Assembly: GCF_009707705.1 (NCBI RefSeq)
Contig: NZ_WLYX01000001.1
Span: 682,001 to 746,000, forward strand
Length of the DNA: 64,000 nucleotides
Source of the DNA: Paludibacterium denitrificans
GTDB lineage: Bacteria; Pseudomonadota; Gammaproteobacteria; Burkholderiales; Chromobacteriaceae
Direction: 5' to 3'
Shown here: in pieces, positions 1 through 9,422 of the stretch
Layout of the letters: every line of letters starts with the position of its first letter
Numbering within the stretch: position 1 is the first letter of the stretch
Position numbers and translations under genes: made by a program
The notes under the pieces: model-generated
Database searches by the model: none
What the model was told of the DNA's origin: nothing
What the model saw: only the letters and a program-made list of their open reading frames with translations

Positions 1-461
1 TGGCTGTATAACGAACTTTCGGCCAACCTTAACGGCCTCAAATGGGTGGAAGTGCGCGAAACCCATACCGCTGGCAGCCAGTACGACGGCGAACGCTTCC
101 GTATCTGGAAAGAGCAGACATTTGAAAGCGCCGTGCCGTTTGACGACGCTTAAGCCACTACACCGGCCACAGTTATCTGATGCGGCTGATGCTGACCGGC
201 AAACTGGATCACACCATGGGCTGGGTACTGGATTTTGGCGACGTGAAAGACCGTTTCAAACCGGTATACCGCCAACTGGACCACAACCCGCTCGACCGCC
301 TGACCGGCATCCGCAACGGCGACAGCCAGTCGGTAGCCGAATGGGTCCATGCGCACCTGTCACCACTGTTGCCGGAACTGACACGCATCGACCTGATGGA
401 ACACGACAACCGCGGCGTGTCGCTGATGTTCCACGACGACATGCGCTGGCCGCTGCTGTAA
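1..461 (+). CDS. queD: QueD-like 6-carboxytetrahydropterin synthase, 3' part (5' end outside window)
   Basis: The gene enters from the left edge in frame 1 and stops with TAA at 459-461. It belongs to the T-fold 6-pyruvoyl/6-carboxy-tetrahydropterin synthase family, which makes the second intermediate of the queuosine (7-deazaguanine) pathway. Seen in sequence: a GHSY metal-site-like motif soon after the lesion, then the family signature LDHTMGWVLDFGDVK, then LDHNPLD and a late conserved Glu (LTRIDLMEHD). The frame is broken at 148-155, where GCTTAAGC replaces an expected GCCGGC or GCTGGC (Asp-Ala-Gly-His). queE starts 12 bases downstream, which supports the pathway call. The N-terminal half cannot be judged; the length may indicate the long double-T-fold form. 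Confidence 0.8.
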
Positions 462-473
462 GGACGCCACGCC

Positions 474-1101
474 ATGTATACCGTCAAGGAAATCTTCTAC
501 ACGCTGCAAGGCGAAGGCCGTCAGGCCGGACGCGCCTCGGTATTCTGCCGCTTTGCTTACTGCAACCTGTGGAACGGGCTGGAACGCGACCGCGATCAGG
601 CCATCTGCCAGTTTTGCGATACCGATTTCATCGGCACTGGCCCGGATGGCGGCAAGTTTGCCAGCGCCACCATGTTGGCCGAACGCATTGCCAGCGAATG
701 GCCGCAAAATGCTGGTGGCACACCCTACGTGGTGTTTACCGGCGGCGAACCGCTGCTGCAACTGGATACACCGCTGATCGACGCCTTGCATGAACGCGGG
801 TTCGAGATTGCCGTGGAAACCAACGGCACCATCTCCGCGCTTAAGCAGGCATCGACTGGATTTGTGTCAGCCCCAAGGCGCACCGCTGCAACAAACCTCC
901 GGTCAGGAACTGAAGCTGGTCTATCCACAAGCCACGCAACTGCCGGAAACGGTAGCGCACTTGTCGTTCGAGCACTTTTACCTACAGCCGATGGATGGCC
1001 CGCAGCGCGCCGCCAACACCCAGGCCGCCATCGCCTACTGTCTGGCCCACCCGCGCTGGAAACTATCGCTGCAAAGCCATAAAGTGATCAACATTCGTTG
1101 A
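474..1101 (+). CDS. queE: 7-carboxy-7-deazaguanine synthase (radical SAM)
   Basis: Radical-SAM enzyme that converts the QueD product to 7-carboxy-7-deazaguanine in queuosine biosynthesis. The 4Fe-4S cluster ligands have the QueE-type spacing C-X14-C-X2-C (Cys30, Cys45, Cys48), and [11 protein letters not shown] is the SAM-binding GGE region. The start at 474 follows queD by 12 bases. Two lesions break the frame. At 839-846 GCTTAAGC stands where Ala-Pro-Ala-Gly (GCCGGC) is expected. Near 877 four bases are missing from an expected GCCGGC (Pro-Lys-Ala-Gly-Ala-Pro). Once both are corrected the protein reads through to [14 protein letters not shown] and TGA at 1099-1101, about 210 residues, the usual family length. 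Confidence 0.9.
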
Positions 1102-1168
1102 ACTTTGCCGCGCGCCAGCCAGACCAATCGCCATGGATACGCGCTTATCCCTTCTTGAGGAACTTAAC

Positions 1169-1429
1169 ATGTCCACCTCCAAACAACTGATTGCCTCCGC
1201 GCTCGGTGCTGTCGTCGCCATGGGGACACTGGCCCCGGCCACGGTCCATGCTGGCGAAAAGGAAAAATGCTACGGCATCGCCAAGGCAGGCAAAAACGAC
1301 TGTGCTTCCGCCACCGGCGTCCACTCTTGTGCCGCCCAAGCCAAGGCTGACCACGATCTGGGTGACTGGAAGTTTGTTGCCAAAGGCAGTTGCGAAAAAC
1401 TGGGCGGCTCGCTGCAACCCAAGAAATAA
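1169..1429 (+). CDS. bufA1: Bufferin precursor BufA1 (DUF2282 family)
   Basis: An 86-residue exported precursor with an N-terminal Sec signal (positive start, hydrophobic stretch, cleavage near TVHA-GEKEK). The mature part has four cysteines in the DUF2282 pattern: EKCYG, KNDCAS, HSCAAQ and GSCEK. DUF2282 proteins encoded next to DUF692 and DUF2063 genes are bufferins, ribosomally made peptides whose Cys are modified to thiooxazoles and which sequester copper in the periplasm. The start at 1169 is preferred over an upstream ATG at 1133 because a GAGG Shine-Dalgarno sequence (about 1157-1160) precedes it and it begins the signal peptide. bufB follows after 18 bases. The precursor role is inferred from family and context. 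Confidence 0.88.
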   Translation: MSTSKQLIASALGAVVAMGTLAPATVHAGEKEKCYGIAKAGKNDCASATGVHSCAAQAKADHDLGDWKFVAKGSCEKLGGSLQPKK

Positions 1430-1447
1430 GCCACGCCAGCCCGCGCC

Positions 1448-2269
1448 ATGGCACTGACCACTCTCCCCTGCCGCAGTGGCATCGGGCTGCGTGCTCCGCA
1501 CTATCATCAGGTGCTGGCGCAGCGGCCACCGCTCGGCTGGGTAGAGGTGCATAGCGAGAATTTTTTCGACGGCGGCGAGGCTCTCGCCATGCTGCACAAG
1601 GTCGCCGCAGAGTGGCCGCTGTCGCTGCATGGCGTCGGTTTGGGGCTGGGGTCAGCCGAGCGCCCCGACCGTCAGCATCTGGCCTCGCTCAGACATCTGG
1701 TGGAGCAGCTGCAACCGGCGGCGGTGTCGGAACACCTGTCGTTCAATCATTCTGACCAGCGTTACGTCAACGACCTGCTGCCCATTCCCTACACCCGGGC
1801 GGCGTTACCCAGCGTAGCGGCGCACGTCGCCGAAACGCAGGATGTGCTGCAACGGCCGATTCTGCTGGAAAACCTGTCCAGTTACCTGATGTTTCCCGGC
1901 AACGACCTGCATGAAGGCGAGTTTCTGGCCGAGCTGGTCAAGCGCACCGGCTGCGGCATTCTGCTGGACGTCAACAACCTGTACGTCAATCACGTCAATC
2001 TGGGCGTGGACATCGACGCGGTGTTGTCGGCGCTGCCGCCCGACGCGATTGGCGAGATCCATCTGGCCGGTTATTCGCAGCAGTTCGGTTTGCTGGTCGA
2101 TACCCATAGCCAGCCGGTGCACCCGGAAGTGTGGCAGCTGTATCGTCAGGTCATCGCGCGCTTTGGCCCACGCCCAACACTGATTGAATGGGATCTGGAC
2201 ATTCCCCCGCTGGCGGTTTTACAAGCCGAAGCCGACAAGGCACAAGCCATCTTGCAGGAGCAGGCATGA
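1448..2269 (+). CDS. bufB: Bufferin-modifying MNIO enzyme BufB (DUF692)
   Basis: A 273-residue DUF692 protein of the multinuclear non-heme iron-dependent oxidative (MNIO) enzymes, the family of MbnB of methanobactin synthesis. It is a TIM-barrel oxidase that should convert Cys residues of the adjacent BufA1 precursor. Metal-site motifs are in the family order: EVHSENFF near residue 33, SLHGVGLGLGS near 59, SEHLSFN near 95, ENLSSY, LLDVNNLYVN, EIHLAGY, DTHSQPVH and TLIEWD near the C-terminus. No lesion is seen in the reading frame. It overlaps the start of bufC by four bases (ATGA), indicating translational coupling. Confidence 0.92.
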   Translation: MALTTLPCRSGIGLRAPHYHQVLAQRPPLGWVEVHSENFFDGGEALAMLHKVAAEWPLSLHGVGLGLGSAERPDRQHLASLRHLVEQLQPAAVSEHLSFNHSDQRYVNDLLPIPYTRAALPSVAAHVAETQDVLQRPILLENLSSYLMFPGNDLHEGEFLAELVKRTGCGILLDVNNLYVNHVNLGVDIDAVLSALPPDAIGEIHLAGYSQQFGLLVDTHSQPVHPEVWQLYRQVIARFGPRPTLIEWDLDIPPLAVLQAEADKAQAILQEQA

Positions 2270-3044
2270 ACGACTGGCAGGCATGGCAACAGACCTTGCT
2301 GGAGTTAATCGCACAACCCGAGTACGACGCTTCGGCCAACCTTGCACTGCCAGCGGCCGCGCTGGCGGTCTACCGCAACAACTACCGCGTCGGTCTCCGC
2401 TCAACACTGGCATTCATTTACCCGGTTTGCTTAAGCAACTGGTGGGGGACGAATTCTTCAACGCGCTGGCCGCCGCGTTTATCGAGCAACACCCGTCCCG
2501 CTCCGGCAATCTGCATCATTACGGTCAAGAACTGGCCCACTGGCTGGCCGGGTTTGCCCCGGCGCAAAGCCTGCCTTACTTGCCCGATCTGGCAGAGCTG
2601 GAATGGGCTGTACATCGGGCCTACTACGCAGCCGATTTCACCCCGCTCGACAGCGCGGCTCTGGCCAAGGTTCCGCCAGCAAGTTGGCCGAACCTGACCT
2701 TGCAACTGGCACCCACCCTGACCTTGCTGCGCTCCGACTGGCCAATTGGCACGCTTTGGCTCGCCCATCAAAACGCCAACCCGGATGCAGCGCTGCAACA
2801 GATTGAAGCCATCGCAGAAAACGTCGTGGTCACGCGGTGCGCGGGTCAGGTCACCGTGCAATGTATCAGCCGCGCACAGGCCACGCTGATCGCCAGTCTG
2901 GCGGCCGGGCAGACGCTGGACGGCGCCACCCAACAAGCGCTGGCGCTCGACCCCAAGCTTGATCTGCAAAGCAGCCTGCTATTGCTGTTTCAGCAACACG
3001 GACTCAGCGGTTTTCGTCTGGCCGACCAGCCCGGCCAAGACTAG
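2266..3044 (+). CDS. bufC: BufC, DUF2063 partner of the bufferin MNIO
   Basis: About 258 residues. The N-terminal DUF2063 domain (MNDWQAWQQ, then LAVYRNNYRVGLRSTL) is the putative DNA-binding-like or recruiting domain found in MNIO partner proteins such as MbnC and BufC, which bind the precursor and present it to the oxidase. The frame breaks at 2429-2436: GCTTAAGC stands where GCCGGC is expected (Pro-Val-Cys-Arg-Gln-Leu-Val), after which the protein continues with VGDEFFNALAAAFIEQHPS and reads to TAG at 3042-3044. The stop shares the palindrome CTAG (3041-3044) with the stop of the convergent regulator gene. Confidence 0.85.
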
Positions 3045-4617
3045 CGCTCGTCAGCACCAACGTCTTGCCCGCTACGGGCCACACCCCAAACCTGGCACGG
3101 CCTAACCGGCCATGCCCGGCGGATCGATTGCGCCAGCGTGGCAAAGCAGCGGGTAATTTCATCTTCATCCACCGGTGCATAGCCCAGCAACAGCCCTTGT
3201 TGCGCCGTCGTCCCCGCGCGGTAATAGCGGCTTAACGGCCGGGTGATGATGCCGCGCGCCAAGGCATCGGCACTGATCGCCTGATCGTTGCCCTTTTCGG
3301 CCAACCCCAGCACCAGATGCAGACCGGCAGCGCCATCATGAATCGGCAGACTCTGGCCAAACTCGTTGTCAATGGCAGACAACAAGGCTTCGCGCCGGGC
3401 CGCGTACAAGTTGCGCATGCGCCGGATATGCGAGACAAAATGCCCTTCCATGATGAAATCGGCCAACACCGCCTGAGTCAGATACTGACCGCCGCGAAAG
3501 AGCTCGGACAACCCGGTGCGGAACGGCTCGACCAGTTCTTTGGGCACCACCATGTACCCCAGCCGCAAGCCGGGAAACAGCACTTTGGAAAACGTCGCCA
3601 GATAGAGCACGCGGCCATGCTCATCCAGCCCTTGCAACGATGGCAGGGGCGGACGGCCGTAGCGGAACTCGCTGTCGTAATCATCTTCCACCACCCACAC
3701 CTGATTGCGATGGGCATACGCCAGTAACTGGCGACGGCGCGCCGGGCTCATCACCGCCCCCAACGGGTATTGGTGCGACGGCGACACAAACACCAGCCGT
3801 GGCTGTTCCCACGGCATGCCTTCACGCACCTGCAAACCGGCTTCATCCACCGGCATCGGCACCGTTTCCAGCCCTGCCGTCCGCCACACGCTGTGCACCC
3901 CCCAATAACTGGGGTTTTCCACCCGAGCACTATCGCCCGGATCGCACAACAGCATGGCAATCAGTTGCAGCGAGGCGTGTGTCCCGTTGGTGATGATGAT
4001 CTGCTCCGGTTCACAGCGCACGCCGCGCGAGGTGCGCAGATAATCGGCCAGCGCCTCGCGCAAGACAGGTAAACCGGTGTCCACCGAATAGGTCATTAAT
4101 TCTGGCAGCGGTTTGCGCCAGTAGCGGTTATGCAGGCGCACCCGGTACGCGACGGAAAAGCCCGCATTTCCGGCACCCCGGGCATGAACGCCCCCCACTG
4201 CCGCAAACCGGCACCAGCCTGATTCATTAAGCCTGCACCGCGCCGCGACAGCAGCGGCAACACCTTGCTGGCCGGTTCTGGCTGGTCAGCCGTGGCCTGA
4301 CGCTGGCGCACCATTTTGTCGGGCCGGGTATCCAGCACAAACGTGCCCTTGCCTACGTAAGCGGCCACATAGCCTTCCGCCGTCAGCCGTTCATAGACAT
4401 GAATCACCGTATTGCGCGCGATGCCCAATTCAGCCGCCAGCTGGCGCGACGACGGTAGCCGACAGCCGGGCACCAGCTCCTCCAGCAAGATGGCCTCGCG
4501 CAACAGCCGGTACAGCTGCTTGTTGTCCGATTCCTCGCTGTCATGGGCAAAGCGCAGTTGCAACAAATCGGCCAACAGGGAATGGGGGCGGGTGGCGGCT
4601 AAACGAGAGGCTGGCAT
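3041..4617 (-). CDS. MocR/PdxR-type GntR regulator with aminotransferase fold
   Basis: An N-terminal winged helix (LPSSRQLAAELGIARNTV, residues about 50-70) is joined to a class I aminotransferase domain. The PLP lysine lies in LATFSKVLFPGLRLGY, with NPSYWG and VEDDYDSEFRYGRPP upstream. Members such as GabR and PdxR use PLP and an amino compound as effectors. It is divergent from an amino-acid permease at 4840, so it probably controls that transporter. The start is uncertain: ATG at 4617 gives a usual N-terminus, ATG at 4647 is also possible, and neither has a clear Shine-Dalgarno sequence. One frame lesion lies near 4140-4170, between EMRAFP and the sequence leading to RLHNRYWRKPLPEL. Convergent with bufC, sharing CTAG. 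Confidence 0.85.
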
Positions 4618-4839
4618 GGTGACAGTATCGGAACCAATTGGCTCCATTAAAAAAACAGAATTGGGTCTAATTCTATCACCAATCAATGATTACACTGCCG
4701 CCGATGCAGCCTTCTAGGTTGCTGATAAAAAAACATAATTGACTCTGGCCACCCTCCCCTACCGGAATTCGGCCAACTACAGAGGAAGTCTGGCTGCCCA
4801 AATGTGGCACGACGACTTTCAGGCAAGGAAGAACGATCA

Positions 4840-6239
4840 ATGAGTGCACCTTCTCAAGGTTTGAGCCACGGGCTCAAGCAACGGCATGTCACCATGCTGT
4901 CCATTGCTTAAGCGTGATTGGCGCCGGGTTGTTTGTTGGCTCCGGCCACGCCATCGCCGAAGCCCGGCCGTGCTGCTGGCTTATGCCATCGCTGGCATGC
5001 TGGTGGTTCTGGTCATGCGCATGCTGGGTGAAATGGCGGTTGCCCAGCCAGATACCGGTTCGTTTTCCACCTATGCCGATCGCGCCATCGGCCACTGGGC
5101 GGGCTATATCATCGGTTGGTTGTACTGGTGGTTCTGGGTACTGGTGATTCCGCTGGAAGCCAACGCCGCCGCCACCATTTTGCACGCCCTGGTTCGGCTC
5201 GGTGCCGATGTGGGCATTTGCGCTGGGCATCACCTCGCTGCTCACCATCACCAACCTGTTCAGCGTCAAGAACTACGGTGAATTCGAGTTCTGGTTTGCC
5301 CTGATCAAGGTGGTGGCCATCGTGGCGTTCCTCGCCATTGCCGGTGCCGCCATCCTTGGCCTGATCCCGACGAGCCAGGTCAGCGGTGTTTCTCACCTGT
5401 TTGACCGTGGTGGTTTCATGCCGCATGGCTTTGGTGCCGTACTGGGCGCCATGCTGACCACCATGTTCACGTTCCTCGGCACCGAGATCGTCACCATCGC
5501 CGCTGCCGAATCCGACAATCCGGACAAACAGATCGCCAAGGCGACCAACTCGGTTATCTGGCGGATCAGCCTGTTCTATCTGGGTTCCATTTTTGTCGTG
5601 ATTTCGCTGGTAGCGTGGAACGATCCGCAACTGCCGCTGGCCGGTTCCTATCAGCGTACGCTGGAACTGATCGGCATCCCGCACGCCAAGGCGCTGGTGG
5701 ATGTCATCGTGCTGGTTTCCGTAGCCAGTTGCCTCAACTCCGCGCTGTACACCGCTTCGCGCATGCTGTACTCGCTGGCGGCTCGTCAGGATGCCTTTGA
5801 AATCTTCAACAGTACCGACAGCAATGGCACCCCGCGCATGGCGGTACTGGGCTCGATGGTGGTTGGCTTCCTGGTGGTAATTGCCAACTATCTGGTACCC
5901 AAAGAAGTGTTCAATATCCTGCTGGCCACCTCTGGCACCATCGCCCTGCTGGTCTATCTGGTGATTGCCATCTCGCAGCTGCGCATGCGCAAACTGATGG
6001 ACACCAAGGGCCAGACGCCGTCCTTCCGCATGTGGTGTTTCCCTTGGCTGACCTGGGCCGTGATCGGTTTCATCTGCGCCGTACTGGTACTGATGGCCAT
6101 TCGTCCGGATCACCAGATCGAGGTCATTGGCACCGCCGTCCTCACCATCGGTTTGATGGTCGTCGGCTGGCTCCGCGCCCGTGCCTTTGGCACGCCATGG
6201 CGCCAACCGCTGCTTAACCACCAAATAAACCGACAGTAA
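4840..6239 (+). CDS. APC-superfamily amino-acid permease (GabP/AnsP-like)
   Basis: A cytoplasmic-membrane amino-acid transporter of the AAT branch of the APC superfamily, about 460 residues with about 12 hydrophobic helices. Recognisable parts are an N-terminal LKQRHVTMLSI-A-G-VIGAGLFVGSG substrate-loop region, MLGEMAVAQPDTGSFSTYAD, and TMFTFLGTEIVTIAAAES in helix 6. Three lesions break the frame: 4906-4913 (GCTTAAGC for GCCGGC, Ile-Ala-Gly-Val), near 4962 (four bases lost from GCCGGC, Glu-Ala-Gly-Pro-Ala) and near 5187 (GCCCTGG for GCCTGG). The start ATG at 4840 follows an AGGAAG-like site. It is divergent from the MocR regulator. The substrate (GABA or another neutral amino acid) is not decided by the sequence. 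Confidence 0.87.
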
Positions 6240-6252
6240 CCGCCAGAACCTG

Positions 6253-6310
6253 ACCGGGGCAGAGCCTTCGCGCTGACAACAGCACGGAGCCTCCGCCCCG
6301 GTTTTTTTCA
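6253..6310 (+). terminator. Probable terminator of the permease gene
   Basis: ACCGGGGC at 6254 and GCCCCGGT before a run of seven T form the outer arms of a long-looped hairpin 15 bases after the permease stop. The loop of about 35 bases is long for an intrinsic terminator, but the position and T-run fit. Confidence 0.5.
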
Positions 6311-6695
6311 TGACAACCCTCCCGGCCTACCGCCGCATGCTGGCTAGCCATTGGCCCTATCCTCCCCCATCGGCCTCGTAGCGGATGGCCACAGCCAATC
6401 ATCGACGTCTCCCAAGCCGCGTTCGTGGCTCACACCACATCCATCATTCGGCCAACCTTCAATCCAAATAAAGAACCGTCTGCCCACACCATCGGCTCGC
6501 TCCGTCCCCGATGCGACAGGTAATCAGCATTGCAGGTAATGAGTGGGAATGCAGAAAAGACCGCAACACGGCAAAAAAATGGGCTACAAGGGTACACCTA
6601 ACAACGCTCGTTATGAAGGGAGAACAAGAGGAGAGACCATTGCATACCACTCCCACGATATGCAGGTTTACAACAAAATCGTTACATTCAGCCTG
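6311..6695. other. Intergenic stretch without a supported gene
   Basis: About 385 bases between the permease terminator and the end of lrgB. Reading frames here have no family resemblance. It holds one copy of the TTCGGCCAACCTT word at 6447. Nothing else is recognised. Confidence 0.6.
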
Positions 6696-7380
6696 CTACA
6701 CAATCCAGGCAATCAACGGTGCGGCAAATACGGTAGCCAAGCCACCCAACATCATCGTCAGGCTCGCCACCACGCCTTCTTCCGCACCCAGTTCATTCGC
6801 TTTGGCCGTTCCGGCACCATGTGCTGCGGCGCCCAACAACGCGCCCTTGGCCAGACGGGAACGTACCGGCAACCAGGCCAGCATCAATTCACCAATCAAC
6901 ATGCCACATACGCCGGTTACCACCACAAACACCGCCGTCAAATCGGGCGAAGCGCCAATACTCGGTGCCGCCGCCAAGGCAAACGGTGTACTGATCGAGC
7001 GCGGGGCCGGCTTTTCTGCAGCAATTGCGACAGATCCAGCCAACGCGCCAACCAGACCGAACTGATCACCGCCACCGGCATGCCAACCAGCACACCACTC
7101 AACAACGGTAACCAGTGCTTAAGCGGATCAGTTTGCGCTGCTCATAAATCGGCACAGCAAACGCCACCGTAGCGGGCCCCAACAGCCAAGTCAGCCAGTG
7201 GGTATCTTCAAAATAGGTGTGGTAAGGCACTCTGGCCACCACCACCAAGGCAATCAACACCAGCGGTGCCGCCAGAATCGGCGCGCTCCACCATTGATGC
7301 GTCTTGCCATATACTTGCTTGGCTACCCAGTAACAAACTATCGTTACCAGCAGGCAACCCAGCGCAATTTCATGCTCCAT
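6696..7380 (-). CDS. lrgB: LrgB/CidB family membrane protein
   Basis: About 228 residues, nearly all hydrophobic, with the LrgB signature MGATPxS-like segment read here as STPFALAAAPSIGASPDLTAVFV. LrgB/CidB proteins act with a small holin-like partner (LrgA/CidA, the next gene upstream, 3 bases apart) in murein-hydrolase export control and in pyruvate or 2-ketogluconate-type transport. Two lesions: 7117-7124 has GCTTAAGC for GCCGGC (Ile-Arg-Arg-His-Trp on this strand), and near 7008 CCAGG has lost its middle base (Lys-Ser-Leu-Ala-Pro). Correcting both gives one continuous protein ending with GLATVFAAPLIAWIV. Confidence 0.88.
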
Positions 7381-7383
7381 GGC

Positions 7384-7797
7384 TTACACTTCCCGGTGAC
7401 GCCAGCGACGACGCCACACCAGTTCCAACCGATAGCTAAGATCCACAGCAAACGAAGTTGCCGCCATCACCATCATGGTGGAAAGCAGAATCACCAGTGC
7501 AATCCGTACTCCTGCGGCAGCGATGACCTGTGGATACTGCACCACGGCAACGACCGCCGGGATAAAAAACAGCAGCATTTCGGCCAACAGCCAACGCGCC
7601 CCACTGCGGCACCAGTCCAACGGAAGCCACCCCAGCCAGAGCGCTGCCAGCACCAAGCTCATGCCCAGTATTCCGGCAGGCACTTCCGGCAGGAATTGGC
7701 CGCTCAACCAACTTGCGCCCACCCACACCGCACTGAGCAAGACAACCTGACTTACCGTCATCAATGTCTGTTTCACTGCCATAAAATGGGTCGCCAT
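7384..7797 (-). CDS. lrgA: LrgA/CidA family holin-like protein
   Basis: A 137-residue protein with four predicted membrane helices. The CidA/LrgA core is visible: PEVPAGILGMSLVLAALWL in the second helix and AEMLLFFIPAVVAVVQY in the third. It is the small partner of LrgB, with which it forms a two-gene operon separated by 3 bases. The start is placed at ATG 7797 (MATHFMAVKQTLM); a second ATG five codons later is equally possible. An upstream in-frame start at 7854 would run into the control region shared with the divergent LysR gene. Confidence 0.87.
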   Translation of the reverse strand: MATHFMAVKQTLMTVSQVVLLSAVWVGASWLSGQFLPEVPAGILGMSLVLAALWLGWLPLDWCRSGARWLLAEMLLFFIPAVVAVVQYPQVIAAAGVRIALVILLSTMMVMAATSFAVDLSYRLELVWRRRWRHREV

Positions 7798-7883
7798 GAT
7801 TGAGCCACAACACAACACAGGGAGTGATGCAGAGTATAGTCTTGCCAAAGCCATTCAAAAAATGAATTAAAATTATCAGATCA

Positions 7884-7898
7884 ATTCCATAATGGAAT
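7884..7898. promoter_or_regulatory. Palindromic LysR-type operator candidate between lrgA and cidR-like gene
   Basis: ATTCCAT-A-ATGGAAT is a perfect 7+1+7 inverted repeat lying 7 bases before the LysR ATG and about 90 bases from the divergent lrgA start. Position and T-N11-A form fit an autoregulatory LysR-type site. Function is inferred. Confidence 0.55.
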
Positions 7899-7904
7899 CT
7901 AAAC

Positions 7905-8796
7905 ATGGATATCCGCGCGCTGCGCTATTTTTCCGAAGTTGTAAAACGGCAAAGCTTCACTAAAGCGGCCGAAGCGCTATTCGTCACACAGCCCACCATC
8001 AGCAAAATGGTCAAACAGCTGGAAGACGAACTGGGCATGCCGTTGATCCTGCGCGAAGGGCGGCACTTCCGCCTGACCGATGCTTAAGCCGCGTCACCTA
8101 CGAGCGAGGTCGCGAAATTCTGTCCGCCATGAGCCAGCTGAAAAACGAGCTCAACGACCTGGCCTCGCTCAGTAGCGGCGAACTGGTGGTTGGCCTGCCG
8201 CCGATGATGGGGGTGGCTTTCTTCGCGCCGGTGGTCAGCGCCTTCCGCGCGCGCTACCCCGGGGTGGAGCTCAAGATGGTGGAAGAAGGCGCCCTCGGCA
8301 TCGAACACAGCATCCGTTCGGGCGCACTGGAAATCGGGCTGGCAGTACTGCCGGTCGACAATCAGATCTTCGACCAGTTTGCCGTGGTGCGCGATCCGCT
8401 GTGTCTGATTGCCCCGGCAGGTTCACCCGGCATGGGAAATCGGTGATCCATCTGGCGGAAATCGCCGATCAGGCGTTTGTGCTCTACCCGGAAGACTTTA
8501 CCCTGTACAGCCGCATCACCCATGCCTTCCGCGAGCTGAACAAACCCCTGCACATCGTCGGACGCAGCGCACACTGGGACTTCATCGTGAAACTGGTGGC
8601 CGCGCGGCTGGGCGTAACCCTGCTACCACGTTCGGTAGTGGAACCGTTGGACCGGGAGGTTTACGATGTCATTCCCTTGTCCGACCGCCGCCTGATCTGG
8701 CACCTTGGGCTGATCTGGCGCAAAAACAGCTATCTGTCTCATGCCGCCCGGGCCTGGATTGCCGTCACCCGCGATGTACTGGGCGGCATGGAATAA
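7905..8796 (+). CDS. LysR-family regulator, CidR-like
   Basis: About 297 residues. The N-terminal helix-turn-helix (SFTKAAEALFVTQPTISKMVKQLE, cited in two parts: residues 17-40) is followed by an inducer-binding domain with LSSGELVVGLPPMMG and VKLVAARLGVTLLPRSVV. CidR homologues activate cidAB/lrgAB, and this gene is divergent from lrgAB, so that is its likely target. Two lesions: 8082-8089 GCTTAAGC for GCCGGC (Thr-Asp-Ala-Gly-Arg-Val) and near 8429 CCCGGC for CCCTGGC (Ser-Pro-Trp-His-Gly-Lys). The corrected frame reads to TAA at 8794-8796. Confidence 0.88.
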
Positions 8797-8823
8797 CACC
8801 GACTGCAACAAGGAATCGCTCTC

Positions 8824-9277
8824 ATGAAAACCGTCATGGCCCGGCTACTGGCCGTACTGCTCACCAGCTGTGCCAGCTTCAGCCTGCAAAAGCCGCAAAT
8901 CCATATCGCGGACATTCAACCGGTTAAGACCACGCTACTGGAACAATCCTTCGATCTGACGCTGCGCGTGCAAAACCCCAATAATCGCGAACTAACCGCC
9001 AAGGGCATCAGTTTTGATCTGAACGTCGCGGGCGAGAAACTGGCCACCGGCGTCAGCAACCAGTGCCGTGGCCATCCCGGCTCTCGGCGAAGGTAAAATC
9101 AAGCTACGGCTCTATACCTCGCTGGGCAGTTGGCTGAAACAGGCTGGCAAATTCATGGAAAAACCGGACGGCAAACTGGACTACGAAATCAAGGGCTATC
9201 TGGACGGGCTCAATGGCTGGGGGCGCATTCCGTTTACCAGCCGCGGCAGCTGGAACAATCCGCTACGCGCCCAGTAA
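8824..9277 (+). CDS. LEA14-like (water-stress/hypersensitive domain) lipoprotein
   Basis: About 151 residues with a lipoprotein-type N-terminus (MARLLAVLLTSCAS, lipobox Cys near residue 17) and an immunoglobulin-like LEA type-2 domain: LLEQSFDLTLRVQNPNNREL followed by GISFDLNVAGEKLATGVSN. Such proteins are exported, small and of unclear role; a link to desiccation is known only for plant relatives. An AGGA Shine-Dalgarno sequence precedes ATG 8824. The frame breaks near 9062-9066, where Asn-Gln-Pro-Val-Ala-Ile is expected and one base is extra. The corrected frame ends SRGSWNNPLRAQ, TAA 9275-9277. Confidence 0.8.
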
Positions 9278-9284
9278 GCAGTAC

Positions 9285-9321
9285 AAGGTTGGCCGAAACA
9301 CCGGAGAGTTCGGCCAACCTC
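9285..9321 (+). terminator. Terminator-like hairpin made of an inverted pair of the repeated word
   Basis: AGGTTGGCCGAA at 9286-9297 and TTCGGCCAACCT at 9309-9320 form a perfect 12-bp stem with an 11-base loop, 8 bases after the lipoprotein stop. It is one of five such inverted pairs in the window. A T-run is absent, so it may act as an RNA 3' stabiliser or a weak terminator. Confidence 0.6.
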
Positions 9322-9370
9322 GTACCTCAGTGACACCGCCATCAGTCGATGACACCACTGACCAGCGCAA

Positions 9371-9400
9371 TAAAAAACGCCACCGTCTGGTGGCGTTTTC
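9371..9400 (-). terminator. Intrinsic terminator of sucCD
   Basis: AAAAAACGCCACC-GTCT-GGTGGCGTTTT is a GC-rich 7-bp stem with A-run and T-run on its two sides, so it can work in both directions. It lies 22 bases beyond the sucD stop on the minus strand. Confidence 0.85.
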
Positions 9401-9422
9401 AGAGCAAGAACACTTGGCTTGA

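Noticed and set aside
5109..6311. Long minus-strand open frame of 400 codons
   Set aside because: It lies opposite the permease, with no family resemblance and His/Gln/Arg-rich shadow composition.
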